From positions 1-64,000 of the forward strand of contig CALBFA010000072.1 in the NCBI GenBank assembly GCA_937888365.1: a stretch of DNA of 64,000 nt, read 5' to 3'. This DNA comes from an uncultured Fidelibacterota bacterium (GTDB taxonomy: Bacteria; Fidelibacterota; UBA8477; JABMPR01). The notes beneath the pieces were generated by a model. The model was not told where the DNA came from. It saw only the letters and a list, made by a program, of their open reading frames with translations, and searched no databases. The position numbers were made by a program, and so were the translations under genes. Below, one piece after another: positions 8,745-19,246 of the stretch (position 1 is the first letter of the stretch; every line of letters starts with the position of its first letter).

Positions 8745-10909
8745 ACATTGAGCTAATTAAAAAAAAGACAATCGATTTTTTAAAGAAACATCATAAAAAA
8801 TCCTGGAAACGAAGAACAATCTTTAAAAATCTTATGCTTGAGACTGAACATTACAAAGCATTTAAAACAGGTTTATATGAACTGGAACTTGATGGTAAAC
8901 TCCATAAGGCCGCTAAAAATTTGTACCAATTCGAAAAAGTCATTAAAGCCGTTACGGGTGTTTTGGCCGTTACGACAAAGGGTTTTGGATTTGTAGAGCT
9001 TGAAGATGGCAGCGAGGTTTTCATCCCGTTGAGTAAAATGAATACTGCTATCAATGGTGATACGGTTTCCGTCGAGATAACCAAAATTATCGAAGGGCGG
9101 AATCCAGAAGGTCAAATTCTTGATGTCATTGCACGAAATAAAACAGAATTTGTGGGCACCTTCACGATGGACCGATTTGGCTCATGGGTGATTCCTGAAG
9201 ATAAATATTTTACGAAGCATTTAACAATTCCCCACGAATTTTTGCATGAAGCGAAAGATGGTCAAATTGTCGTGGTTGAATTATTAAAATGGGAAGCGCC
9301 TCAATATAGTCCCGTTGGAAAAATTATTGAAATATTAGGCGATGTAGGCGACAGTGAACTTGAGTATAAGAAGCTCATTCGCGAATACGATTTACCATAT
9401 GAATGGACCGATAAAGCACTCCAACAAGCCAAAAATTATTCACAAGATGATATAGCCAAGGAAACAAATCGACGTGTAGATTTACGGAATTTAGTTTGTT
9501 TTACCATTGACCCGAAAACAGCGAAAGATTTTGATGATGCCGTTTCCGTAGAAAAAGTTGGTAATGGGTGGCGGCTTGGTGTTCATATCGCAGACGTTTC
9601 ACATTATGTAACACCTGGCTCACCTATTGATATAGGAGCGCGTAAGCGAGGAACCTCGATCTATTTTGTTGGCTCCGTATTACACATGCTTCCTAATGAT
9701 TTATCTGAAACATTTTGTTCGCTAAAACCCAAAGTTGATAGACTGGCCATGACGTGTATGATGGATATATCATTGGAAGGATCTGTCACTGGCTATGAGA
9801 TATTTCCATCAACTATTAACTCGAATCAACGATTCACCTATGAAGATGTACAATCAATATTAAATGGTGATTTAAGCCATGGATTTTCGGAAACCCTTCT
9901 GGAAATGAATAATTTACGCAAAATGCTTTTCAAAATTAGGATGGGCGAGGGGTCGATAGATTTAGATTTGCCTGAATCAGAAATCATTTTGGCCGATGAC
10001 GGGTTTCCTATTGCGATTCATCCATCCGATCGATTAGAGAGTCATCGTTTAGTTGAAGAATTTATGCTTTTGGCAAATCAAACCGTTGCTGATTTTTTTA
10101 TGAAACATTCTTCAGAGCAGAAGAAAATCGGACTTTATCGAATTCATGAGGAACCGTCTCGTGAAAAAGTAACACGACTTAGTGATATATTAACGAAGCT
10201 TGAAATTAAAAGAGGCTTGAAGTATCCCGTAAAACCATCTGAATATCAGGAAGTTATAGAACTATCAAAAAATAGTCAATTCCGACATTTTATAGAAAAG
10301 GTCGCATTAACGTCAATGTCAAAAGCGTTTTATTCAACACGTCAGATTGGTCATTTTGGGCTGGCGTTTAAACATTATACGCATTTTACGTCTCCAATTC
10401 GCCGTTATCCTGATTTAATCGTACATCGTATTTTAAAGAGTTTACTCAAAACCGAAAATTGGGTTATTCCCAAAGAAGAAGATTTGGAAAAAACGGCCAA
10501 ACATTGCTCTGCACGTGAAATTATTGCGACGAAAGTGGAGCGAAACCACTTGAAGTATAAACAATTGCAATGGTTATCACATCATGTTGGAGAGGAATTT
10601 ACAGGCGTTATTTCAGGTATTTTACCCATTGGATTCTTTGTAGAATTGTCAGAAAGTTTAGTCGAAGGATTGGTGCATATGAAATCATTGACGGATGACT
10701 GGTATGAGCATCGAGAAGACGAATATGCGTTTGTTGGCCGTCGAACAGGTCAATCATATCGAATGGGAGACCAAGTTAATATTCGAGTCGCATCGGTTCA
10801 GCCATCACAAGGATTTGCTGATTTTGAGCTATTAAAGAGTGAAAAAGATATTAAAATAAAAACGCATCCTCGGACAAAACGTAAATATTACGGGAGTAAG
10901 AGGACCTAA
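8741..10909 (+). CDS. rnr: ribonuclease R
   Basis: RNB domain (CFTIDPKTAKDFDDAVSVEK, GVHIADVSHYV), HYTHFTSPIRRYPDLIVHR, C-terminal S1 domain. TTG start at 8741 with GGAGGA upstream. Confidence 0.95.
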   Translation: MNIELIKKKTIDFLKKHHKKSWKRRTIFKNLMLETEHYKAFKTGLYELELDGKLHKAAKNLYQFEKVIKAVTGVLAVTTKGFGFVELEDGSEVFIPLSKMNTAINGDTVSVEITKIIEGRNPEGQILDVIARNKTEFVGTFTMDRFGSWVIPEDKYFTKHLTIPHEFLHEAKDGQIVVVELLKWEAPQYSPVGKIIEILGDVGDSELEYKKLIREYDLPYEWTDKALQQAKNYSQDDIAKETNRRVDLRNLVCFTIDPKTAKDFDDAVSVEKVGNGWRLGVHIADVSHYVTPGSPIDIGARKRGTSIYFVGSVLHMLPNDLSETFCSLKPKVDRLAMTCMMDISLEGSVTGYEIFPSTINSNQRFTYEDVQSILNGDLSHGFSETLLEMNNLRKMLFKIRMGEGSIDLDLPESEIILADDGFPIAIHPSDRLESHRLVEEFMLLANQTVADFFMKHSSEQKKIGLYRIHEEPSREKVTRLSDILTKLEIKRGLKYPVKPSEYQEVIELSKNSQFRHFIEKVALTSMSKAFYSTRQIGHFGLAFKHYTHFTSPIRRYPDLIVHRILKSLLKTENWVIPKEEDLEKTAKHCSAREIIATKVERNHLKYKQLQWLSHHVGEEFTGVISGILPIGFFVELSESLVEGLVHMKSLTDDWYEHREDEYAFVGRRTGQSYRMGDQVNIRVASVQPSQGFADFELLKSEKDIKIKTHPRTKRKYYGSKRT

Positions 10910-10910
10910 C

Positions 10911-11927
10911 ATGAGAAACAAATCGGTATTATTCATAATTATCGCTATAATATTTTTGAATAATTGCGAACAAGAGAAACCGTATGCCATTGGTTATGAG
11001 GAAAAAGTCGTCGTTCTCGTAGAAGAAGACATGTGGGAAGAGGTCGAAGTTTTACTTAATACGCATGTAGGGAAGGATATTAAGACACCTATTTCTGAAC
11101 AATGGTATTATTTTCACAAAGCAACACCCGAACAGTTTGTGGCTCAGAAGAAAATGAAAAATTTAATGATTGTTTCAGACTTACGTCCTCATTCTAGTTT
11201 GACCAAATTCATTGAGCAAATGATACCTGATAGCACATTATTGAAATCCCAAAAGAATAAACGAAACATTATTAAAATAGAAAATCCATTTGCTCGTGAA
11301 CAGTCTCTTGTTGTTGTTTTAGGTGAAAATAGACAACGCACCTATGATAAAATATTTTATGAGGGTGGGAAAATTCTAAAATTCTTAGATGACGTTGATT
11401 TTAAGCGTCAAACTCGGTTCTTGTACAGAATAGGTGAGCAAAAGGAATTAGCTGAATCCTATTTTAAAACCCATGGTTGGTATATGCGAGTGATGCATGA
11501 TTATATTGAAATTGAAAATAAACCTGATGAACATTTCTTATGGATAGGTCGTGATATACCGTATCGATGGCTCATGGTGTATTGGGAAAATGTAAACGAC
11601 GCTGTCAATCAAGATGAATTAGCCCATAAAATGATGCATAAAGTTATGGGACGACTCGTCGATGATATCGAAATTAGCCCGCGATCTCCAATTTCTAGTG
11701 TTGAACAATGGATGGGGAGTTATGCCACGACAAAGTATAGTGGTTTGTGGCAACACCGCAAAGAAACTAAAGGAGGTCCGTTTATTGCGTACTCGTTTTA
11801 TGAGCCAGTACAAAATCGAATGTATTTAATAACGGGACTTGTATTTGCGGCTGGCCAAAAGAAACTTCCGCTGATTCGGCAATTGGATGTCATTATAAAT
11901 ACGTTTAATACCGCAGGGAAAGAGTAG
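10911..11927 (+). CDS. DUF4837-like lipoprotein
   Basis: Lipobox-like FLNNC; 'YAIGYEEKVVVLVEEDMWEEV' pattern of DUF4837 proteins. Confidence 0.6.
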   Translation: MRNKSVLFIIIAIIFLNNCEQEKPYAIGYEEKVVVLVEEDMWEEVEVLLNTHVGKDIKTPISEQWYYFHKATPEQFVAQKKMKNLMIVSDLRPHSSLTKFIEQMIPDSTLLKSQKNKRNIIKIENPFAREQSLVVVLGENRQRTYDKIFYEGGKILKFLDDVDFKRQTRFLYRIGEQKELAESYFKTHGWYMRVMHDYIEIENKPDEHFLWIGRDIPYRWLMVYWENVNDAVNQDELAHKMMHKVMGRLVDDIEISPRSPISSVEQWMGSYATTKYSGLWQHRKETKGGPFIAYSFYEPVQNRMYLITGLVFAAGQKKLPLIRQLDVIINTFNTAGKE

Positions 11928-12111
11928 GGGTTTGAATCGTATTAAATGTAGATGGAAAGCCTGTAACAAATACACAGAATATTTCAGGATATCTATTACT
12001 CGACATAATATACATTAACTCGTACTATGAATATATATATTTATACCGTCCACATCGTTGCGTTTATGCTCTCAATTTCCAAAACTATAATGTACGTATT
12101 AAAGAAAAAGA

Positions 12112-13743
12112 TTATTTATGTGAAAGTATATTTTTAACCTCATCAGGATGATGAATTAGTTCTAAAGCTTGTTCTATGACCAAATCATATTTTAAACTCG
12201 CTTGAATACGTGCACTTGTACCCGCCAATATCATTCCGGTTTCCATTGAAATTCCGCGCTTAATGCGCTCTTCATCAATCTCATAAATATAATCTTCAAA
12301 CAATGTTGGATCTAATTCTGAAAGATATTGTATCGCATTCATGATGGAATCATTCAAGGTTGTATCGTTATGAGAAAGTGCAAAATCTAGTTTAAGTAAA
12401 CCTATAAATGGATTATGTTTTTTATTTTCTGTAGAATCAGTGGACCATTCTCGAAAGTCTTGTATAACTTCTAAAGATGGCTCGTATGGTAAAATGATTG
12501 ATGTATTTTTCCGCGTTAGCTCTAGAGCATACTCATAAAATTTGCTCTGTTGCCATAATATGCGCTCTTCTTTCGCCATTAATAAGGGTGCAATCGTCAA
12601 ATCGGGTAAAATCCCATCGCCTTGTTGAAAAGTCCGTCCATGTAAAGTTTCAAACCATGTTGTATCTTTTGGGTTGATACCCCCCTCAACGACAGATTGG
12701 GCGAAATTTTGCCGTTGAATGAGCCGTCCAGATGGTAAATAATAATGCGCTGTCGTCATTTTGATGCGATAGCCGTCTGGAAGCCTAATGACGCTCTGTA
12801 CAAGGCCTTTCCCGTAAGATTTTGTACCTATAATAATGGCACGTTCGTAATCTTGCAAAACACCTGCTAATATCTCTGAAGCGGATGCACTGGAGCGATC
12901 CATCAGGATGATAAGATTCAGTTCTGGAAATATTTCTGGGCGATGCGTATAAAATCTATGATTCAAGCGATCTATTCGACCTTTCGTTTCAACAACCAAC
13001 GATCTTTCTGGTAAAAATAAGTCTGAAATTTCAATTGCTGCATGCAGCAATCCACCAGGATTGGATCGTAAATCCAAAATTAACCATTTCATCTGATTTT
13101 TCTCAAATTCGCGTAATCGTTTTTCTAAAAGTATGCTTGATTGTTTAGAAAATTTAGAGAATTTTATATAGGCGACACCAGGCTCTAGCATACCAGAATA
13201 CGTGATAATTGGAACCGTGATATGTTCGCGAATAATATTAAAAATTAAGTTTTCGTCAATTCCCCACCTCTTTACTAATAAAGTTTCCGTCGTTCCAGGC
13301 TTACCTCTTAGACGTTTTGAGATGTCTCGGGCACGAATATCAATAATATCAACAGAATCAATCTGAAGAATTTCATCTCCCGCCATTAAGCCCATTCTAT
13401 CGGCAGGAGTCCCATCCAATACGGTGACGATATTGAGTACGTTGCCTTGTTTGTGCACTCGAATTCCCAGGCCACCAAATCCATCGGTTTGAAGTTCATC
13501 GACTGAATGATCAATGTCTGGCGGTATAAGCTCTGAAAATGGATCAAGCTGATCAAATATTCGATTAATGCCATTTTCAGTCAGCACTTTTCCGTCAACT
13601 TCTTTTACATAATGGTCATTAATTTCCTTAAGTGTCGATTCGATTAATCGATTTTGACGAAATTCATCAACGGACTGTCCAAAAGACAAAATGCTTATAC
13701 ATAAAGAAAATAGTGTTAAGTAAACTTTCATTGAATATTTCAT
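12112..13743 (-). CDS. S41 family C-terminal processing peptidase (PDZ-containing)
   Basis: PDZ (GFGGLGIRV...GTPADRMGLMAGDEILQID), protease core LILDLRSNPGGLL, SASASEILAGVLQDYERAIIIGTKSYGKGLVQ. Confidence 0.93.
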   Translation of the reverse strand: MKYSMKVYLTLFSLCISILSFGQSVDEFRQNRLIESTLKEINDHYVKEVDGKVLTENGINRIFDQLDPFSELIPPDIDHSVDELQTDGFGGLGIRVHKQGNVLNIVTVLDGTPADRMGLMAGDEILQIDSVDIIDIRARDISKRLRGKPGTTETLLVKRWGIDENLIFNIIREHITVPIITYSGMLEPGVAYIKFSKFSKQSSILLEKRLREFEKNQMKWLILDLRSNPGGLLHAAIEISDLFLPERSLVVETKGRIDRLNHRFYTHRPEIFPELNLIILMDRSSASASEILAGVLQDYERAIIIGTKSYGKGLVQSVIRLPDGYRIKMTTAHYYLPSGRLIQRQNFAQSVVEGGINPKDTTWFETLHGRTFQQGDGILPDLTIAPLLMAKEERILWQQSKFYEYALELTRKNTSIILPYEPSLEVIQDFREWSTDSTENKKHNPFIGLLKLDFALSHNDTTLNDSIMNAIQYLSELDPTLFEDYIYEIDEERIKRGISMETGMILAGTSARIQASLKYDLVIEQALELIHHPDEVKNILSHK

Positions 13744-13757
13744 GCTATTAATTGACG

Positions 13758-14387
13758 CTAATATAATTTATTCTGTTTAACAATAGAGACAATTGCGTTA
13801 AAGATTTTACTTTTTGACAAGGTACCATCGACAACAAACACACGGTCGGGTTCTTCGTTTGCCAGTTTTAAAAAGCCATTTCTTACACGTTCTTTAAAAT
13901 CTGATACTTCCATTTCCAATCTATCTAAGTCCTTGCCGGATTGACGATTAGTCGCCGTATCTAAAGGAGTATCTACAACTATTGTTAAAGCGGGGCTTAG
14001 TCCTTCGACTGCGACATTTGCGACATCTTTTATATGCTGCAAATCAAGTCCACGTCCATAACCTTGATACGCCACCGTACTATCTACATAACGATCTAAA
14101 ATGACAACATCATTTCGTTTTAATGCCGGTAATACTTTTTCAGAAACTAGCTGGTTTCGACTTGCAAAATAAAGTAGCATTTCTGCAATTGGATTCATTT
14201 CTTTATTATTTTTGTCTAAAAGAATATCTCGAATTTGTTCTGAGATGGATGTTCCACCGGGTTCTCTAAGCACATGTACCGTTCGTCCCATGCTTTCGTA
14301 CCACGTTTTTAGCATCTGGCATTGGGTCGATTTACCCGAACCGTCGATACCTTCAAAGGTTATGAATAAGCCATCAAACTCTGTCAT
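13758..14387 (-). CDS. tmk: thymidylate kinase
   Basis: FITFEGIDGSGKSTQ, LREPGGTSISEQIRDILL, DRYVDSTVAYQGYGRG. Confidence 0.97.
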   Translation of the reverse strand: MTEFDGLFITFEGIDGSGKSTQCQMLKTWYESMGRTVHVLREPGGTSISEQIRDILLDKNNKEMNPIAEMLLYFASRNQLVSEKVLPALKRNDVVILDRYVDSTVAYQGYGRGLDLQHIKDVANVAVEGLSPALTIVVDTPLDTATNRQSGKDLDRLEMEVSDFKERVRNGFLKLANEEPDRVFVVDGTLSKSKIFNAIVSIVKQNKLY

Positions 14388-15017
14388 TTATCGAGGCTTC
14401 CTTCTAACAATTTGAATCATCGTCCAAAAATAATCATAAGCTGTTAAAACAAAAAGCCCCCACGCGCCAATTATTGGGAATAAAATCGATCGTTCTCCCG
14501 GTAGAGCCGCTAATAAAATCGTTACAAATAGCCATCCCAAACGATCGCGTCTATAAAAATAGAGCACGGGCAGAGCGAGCAATTTTAGGTCGTATTTGTT
14601 TTTCATGTTGCTTATAAAAAATAGTCCAGCAAGTCCTAGAATGGCCGCTAAAGTTGTAAAGACGTGACCTTGCATGCCCATATAGATCGTTAATGCGACG
14701 ACAAAAGGCGTCTCCCAAAAAAAGTGACGCAATTCCATATTGGGTGCATGAGGTTCATCAACAAAAATTCTGAAATAGAGATTTTCAATAAATATCCACA
14801 AGCCCAAACCAATTGCTGACACAATGTATTGATTAAAAATTAATCCCAAAAAACTCAAGCTTGTTAAAGCATATAGAATTCCTTCAACTTGCTTTATTGA
14901 AAACCCTGAATTGCGAATGATTGTTTCGCCAAGTCCAAGTTTCCAGAGGAGTAATTTCTGTAGCCAATTTGGAAAGCTAAAGTCATCTCTCGCGTATTCG
15001 TATTTTTTATCTGCCAT
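14388..15017 (-). CDS. hypothetical polytopic membrane protein
   Basis: Conserved-looking ORF between tmk and rsmI, several TM segments; start ATG at 15017. Confidence 0.6.
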   Translation of the reverse strand: MADKKYEYARDDFSFPNWLQKLLLWKLGLGETIIRNSGFSIKQVEGILYALTSLSFLGLIFNQYIVSAIGLGLWIFIENLYFRIFVDEPHAPNMELRHFFWETPFVVALTIYMGMQGHVFTTLAAILGLAGLFFISNMKNKYDLKLLALPVLYFYRRDRLGWLFVTILLAALPGERSILFPIIGAWGLFVLTAYDYFWTMIQIVRRKPR

Positions 15018-15696
15018 GTTTTTTCCCTTCGACAACCATTACTAGTTCACCTTTCCAAGTACGACTCGCTTTAGATAATGTTTCCAAGTCGCTATGTACG
15101 AATTCTTCAAATTTTTTTGTGAGTTCACGTCCAATTAGAATATTTCGATTACCGAAGTACTCCAATAGATGCGGTATTGTTTTTTCAATGCGTTGAGGCG
15201 ATTCATAGAAAATCATACTTCTCGCCTCGAGGGCTAATTCTTTAAGTCTCGTTTGTCTCCCCTTCTTTTTGGGCAAAAATCCTTCAAATGTGAAGCGATC
15301 CGAAGGCAAACCGGCGACAACAAGTGCTGTTAGTAATGCAGAAGCACCGGGTATCGGTATTATATTGATGCCTTGTGCGACAGCTTCGCGGACAAGATAA
15401 AAGCCAGGATCGCTCACCAAAGGCGTGCCTGCATCTGTCACTAGTGCAATGGATTCATTATTTTTTAATCGTACAATGATTTGTGGTGTTACTTTTTCTT
15501 TATTAAAATCATGATACGAAATCATTGGTTTAGAAATTTCATAATGTGATAGTAACCTTGATGTCACACGAGAGTCCTCAGCTGCAATTGCAGAAACGCC
15601 TTTTAAGGTATCAATCGCTCTAAACGTAATATCACCTAAATTGCCAATGGGTGTCGAGACGATATACAAACTTCCGTTTTGAATTTCATTTGCCAT
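15007..15696 (-). CDS. rsmI: 16S rRNA (cytidine(1402)-2'-O)-methyltransferase
   Basis: LYIVSTPIGNLGDITFRAIDTLK, AAEDSRVTSRLL, ALVTDAGTPLVSDPGF. Confidence 0.97.
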   Translation of the reverse strand: MANEIQNGSLYIVSTPIGNLGDITFRAIDTLKGVSAIAAEDSRVTSRLLSHYEISKPMISYHDFNKEKVTPQIIVRLKNNESIALVTDAGTPLVSDPGFYLVREAVAQGINIIPIPGASALLTALVVAGLPSDRFTFEGFLPKKKGRQTRLKELALEARSMIFYESPQRIEKTIPHLLEYFGNRNILIGRELTKKFEEFVHSDLETLSKASRTWKGELVMVVEGKKHGR

Positions 15697-16298
15697 TAAC
15701 GAGAGACATCCAATTGAAATTGCTTGTGTTGAGGACAAGAAACTAAGTGATCGTTCACCATTCCAACGCCTTGCATAAACGAATACATTATGGTACTTCC
15801 GACAAAGCTCATTCCGCGTTTTTTTAAGTCTTTTGATATCTTTAAACTAAGTTCGATTTGAGGAGGAATGCCCTTATCGAATTTCCATTGATTAACGATA
15901 GGTTTTCCGTCAACGAACGCCCAAATATATTTTGAAAAGCTACCGAATTCTTTTTGGATGTCGAGAAAGACGATTGCATTCTTCACAGATGTTCGGACTT
16001 TAACCTTGTTACGAATAATGCCTGGGTCATTTAAAAGGCTCTGAATCTTGGCTTCGTCATATTTTGCAACAATTTCAGGATCAAAACCATCATATACTTT
16101 TTGATAATGCGCCCGTTTTTTCAACACCGTTAACCAACTTAATCCCGCTTGAACACCCTCTATAATTAGCATTTCAAACAAATAATGATCATCAAATGAG
16201 GGTTTCCCCCACTCCATATCATGATACGCAATCTCAAGCTCATGTTTGGCCCAAGGACATCGGTGAGATTCGTTTAAATTGTTATTTGGAAGTGTCAT
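15696..16298 (-). CDS. tag: DNA-3-methyladenine glycosylase I
   Basis: RCPWAKHELEIAYHDMEWGKPSFDDHYLFEMLIIEGVQAGLSW, KRGMSFVGSTIMYSFMQGVGMVNDHLVSC. Confidence 0.96.
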   Translation of the reverse strand: MTLPNNNLNESHRCPWAKHELEIAYHDMEWGKPSFDDHYLFEMLIIEGVQAGLSWLTVLKKRAHYQKVYDGFDPEIVAKYDEAKIQSLLNDPGIIRNKVKVRTSVKNAIVFLDIQKEFGSFSKYIWAFVDGKPIVNQWKFDKGIPPQIELSLKISKDLKKRGMSFVGSTIMYSFMQGVGMVNDHLVSCPQHKQFQLDVSR

Positions 16299-16314
16299 GT
16301 TTTTGGCCCTTAAG

Positions 16315-16356
16315 AAAAGCAGGCATAAATTTAATAAATAAACATGCCTGCCTTTA
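16315..16356 (-). terminator. intrinsic-terminator-like hairpin downstream of the saccharopine operon
   Basis: Inverted repeat aagcaggcat/atgcctgcctt, followed on the minus strand by TTTTCTT. Confidence 0.55.
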
Positions 16357-16380
16357 ATATATTATAATTTGAGATGAAGT

Positions 16381-17898
16381 CTAAAAATCAAATTTAATAC
16401 CTTGCGCCAAAGGTAGCTCATCGCTCCAATTGATTGTATTTGTTTGACGACGCATATACGCTTTCCATGCATCCGAACCTGATTCTCGTCCACCACCTGT
16501 TTCTTTTTCGCCACCGAAAGCGCCACCAATTTCAGCACCCGATGTACCGATATTGATATTCGCGATTCCGCAATCACTACCAATAGCGCTTAAAAATCGT
16601 TCGGCTCTCTTGACATTTGTGGTAAACATAGCTGATGATAATCCCTGAGGAACACCGTTATGGATTGCAATTGCTTCGTCAAAATCTTTATAACGTATGA
16701 TGTATAAAATCGGTGCAAACGTCTCTTTTTGTACGATTTCCCAATCATTTTTAGCTTTAACAATTGTTGGCATCACAAAATTGCCATCACCTTCAATGGC
16801 TTTGCCGCCATATAGAACTTCTGTCCCTTGCTCTTGACCTTCTTTAAGCGACTGCTTATAAACTTCAACAGCGCCTGCATCGACCAGTGGTCCCATGAGT
16901 GTATCTTTGTCCAAAGGATTACCAATTCTTACTTGTTTATACGCATTAATCAACTTCTCGACAAATGCGTCTGCAATATCTTCTTGAATAATAATGCGAC
17001 GTGTTGACGTACATCGTTGTCCCGCAGTTCCAACGGCGCCGAATACAGTTGCGGGAATTGCGAGCTTCATGTCAGCTGTTTCGTCAATAATGATGGCATT
17101 ATTGCCGCCGAGTTCAAGAATAGTCTTACCAAAGCGTTTCGCGACAACTTCTGAAACGTGACGTCCCATCTCTGTTGAGCCTGTAAAAGAAATCAATGGA
17201 ACACGAGAATCGTTTATGAGTGTCTCACCGATTGTTCGACCACTGCCGATAAGAAGATTGAATATGCCTTTATATCCATTATCCGTTAAAACTTTGTTGC
17301 ATATATTTTGGATAGCAATACCGCAAAGGGGAACCGTTGAAGATGGTTTCCAAACGGTAATATCACCTGCGATGGCTGCAAGAAAAGAATTCCATGCCCA
17401 AACGGCTACGGGAAAATTAAACGCCGAAATAACGCCTACGACACCTAAAGGATGATATTGGTCGTACATTCTATGATGATAGCGTTCAGAATGTGTTGTA
17501 GAGCCATATAACATCCGGCTTTGACCCACTGCGAAGTCAGCAATATCGATCATTTCTTGAACTTCACCATCGCCCTCCGGTTTAATTTTTCCCATTTCAA
17601 GAGATACCAAGCTACCTAATGCATCTTTTTTCTCTCTCAATGCCTCACCCATTTTACGAACCAATTCCCCACGAACGGGAGCCGGAACTTCGCGCCATTC
17701 TTTAAATGCTTGTTCTGACTGCTGAATAACGCTTTCGTAATCCGCTTCAGAAGACATATAAACACTGCCAAGCAATTCGCCTGTAGCGGGATTGTATGAT
17801 TTTAGAATCCCTGCATCAGTAGTGTTAGACCATTCTCCTGCGCCTGTACAAGCTCCATAATTGACATCCTGAATACCTAGTTCTTTAAAAATATCCAC
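16381..17898 (-). CDS. ALDH7-like aldehyde dehydrogenase (probable alpha-aminoadipate semialdehyde dehydrogenase)
   Basis: ALDH7 signature sequence throughout; [27 protein letters not shown]; next to LKR and SDH genes. Confidence 0.88.
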   Translation of the reverse strand: MDIFKELGIQDVNYGACTGAGEWSNTTDAGILKSYNPATGELLGSVYMSSEADYESVIQQSEQAFKEWREVPAPVRGELVRKMGEALREKKDALGSLVSLEMGKIKPEGDGEVQEMIDIADFAVGQSRMLYGSTTHSERYHHRMYDQYHPLGVVGVISAFNFPVAVWAWNSFLAAIAGDITVWKPSSTVPLCGIAIQNICNKVLTDNGYKGIFNLLIGSGRTIGETLINDSRVPLISFTGSTEMGRHVSEVVAKRFGKTILELGGNNAIIIDETADMKLAIPATVFGAVGTAGQRCTSTRRIIIQEDIADAFVEKLINAYKQVRIGNPLDKDTLMGPLVDAGAVEVYKQSLKEGQEQGTEVLYGGKAIEGDGNFVMPTIVKAKNDWEIVQKETFAPILYIIRYKDFDEAIAIHNGVPQGLSSAMFTTNVKRAERFLSAIGSDCGIANINIGTSGAEIGGAFGGEKETGGGRESGSDAWKAYMRRQTNTINWSDELPLAQGIKFDF

Positions 17899-17922
17899 CT
17901 TATCTCCTTTTAATCTGTGTAT

Positions 17923-19236
17923 TTATAATATTATTTCTGTTTCTTTAAATTTAATACCGACGGTTTCCAGCTCGTTTAAAACTGGTTCGTAAATATCAGG
18001 ATGCACAGGAATATGAATCCCAGTCATCTTAATTTTTTGATCAAGTATGAGTTTAACGGTTATTGCAACTGGCAAACTAACCGTTCGCGCCATTGAGCTA
18101 TCACCACCATCTATACCATAATCAATCAGAGTCGAAGTTATTTTTTTTCTCTTATTATTTTGCATGGCAACGACAAACTCATGATGCATAATAATCATAT
18201 CTTTTTCACCTTGATTATAACTCATTTTTTCTGACATCAGCTCAGCGAGACAATCGATAGATGGTTTGTTTTGCCAAGTATAGGGGATTTCACTAAAAAT
18301 CCCTAACCATTTCAATGCATCTATAATTTCTTTGGAATAACCATCAATAAGTAAGCTGTGGGCAAAATCATTCGCGTCGTTCGTAGTGTTATTAATACTA
18401 TTTAGGATTTCTAAGAAACTACATGTCTGTTCAGGGATTTCCTGATTCGTCAATATATTTAAATCTTTTAATGCATTTAGTAGGAGGCTCCAACCTTTGT
18501 ACCTCAATGTTCCTCGCATCATACTTTTGACGCCGTTTAATCCGTAAATATTGATATAATCTAAGGAATCTCTGTTTGGGTAGGCTTCATATTCTTTTTG
18601 ATTAATCTTAATATTTTTCGCATTATCGAAAAGATATTTCCCATCTATATTAATTTCTGAATCATTCTCAAGATATTTTGCCGAACTATTTCCAGCTATT
18701 AAAACGCCCTTGGGACTCCATGAAAATTTGTATTTAAATGGATTATTCGCGGCTTCTGGACTTGGAATTCCTCCGCAATAACTATGAAAATGTTCGATTT
18801 TATGACCGAGTTTTTGTTCGGCTCGAATGATTTTCATAGCCGACATATGGTCAATGCCAGGATCGAGTCCCATTTCGCACAATATGAGTATACCTGCATC
18901 CTTCGCTGATGCATCAAGCGCTTTGAGCTCGTCGCTAACATAGGATGCATTTACCATCGATTTCTTTAATTTAATGCAATGTTTTGCAACGATTGTATGC
19001 ATCGTGAATGGCAATAAACTCACGACAATATCTGATCCACTGATGAGCGTATCAAGGGAATCCGTATCATTTATATCAAGAGCTGTTGCAGCTGAATTAT
19101 GTTTGCCCACAAGATGTTTCTGTGCGTTTTCAATAGATATATCCGCTACCGTTAGAAAAATACCATCTTGTTGTGTTAGGTAGTCAATTATTGGATGTGA
19201 AACTAAACCAGCGCCAAGTAGAAGTACATGTTTCAT
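17923..19236 (-). CDS. saccharopine dehydrogenase (glutamate-forming)
   Basis: VLLLGAGLVSHPIIDYL, CEMGLDPGIDHMSAMKII, HSYCGGIPSPEAANNPFKYKFSWSPKGVL. Confidence 0.9.
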   Translation of the reverse strand: MKHVLLLGAGLVSHPIIDYLTQQDGIFLTVADISIENAQKHLVGKHNSAATALDINDTDSLDTLISGSDIVVSLLPFTMHTIVAKHCIKLKKSMVNASYVSDELKALDASAKDAGILILCEMGLDPGIDHMSAMKIIRAEQKLGHKIEHFHSYCGGIPSPEAANNPFKYKFSWSPKGVLIAGNSSAKYLENDSEINIDGKYLFDNAKNIKINQKEYEAYPNRDSLDYINIYGLNGVKSMMRGTLRYKGWSLLLNALKDLNILTNQEIPEQTCSFLEILNSINNTTNDANDFAHSLLIDGYSKEIIDALKWLGIFSEIPYTWQNKPSIDCLAELMSEKMSYNQGEKDMIIMHHEFVVAMQNNKRKKITSTLIDYGIDGGDSSMARTVSLPVAITVKLILDQKIKMTGIHIPVHPDIYEPVLNELETVGIKFKETEIIL

Positions 19237-19246
19237 ATATGAATCC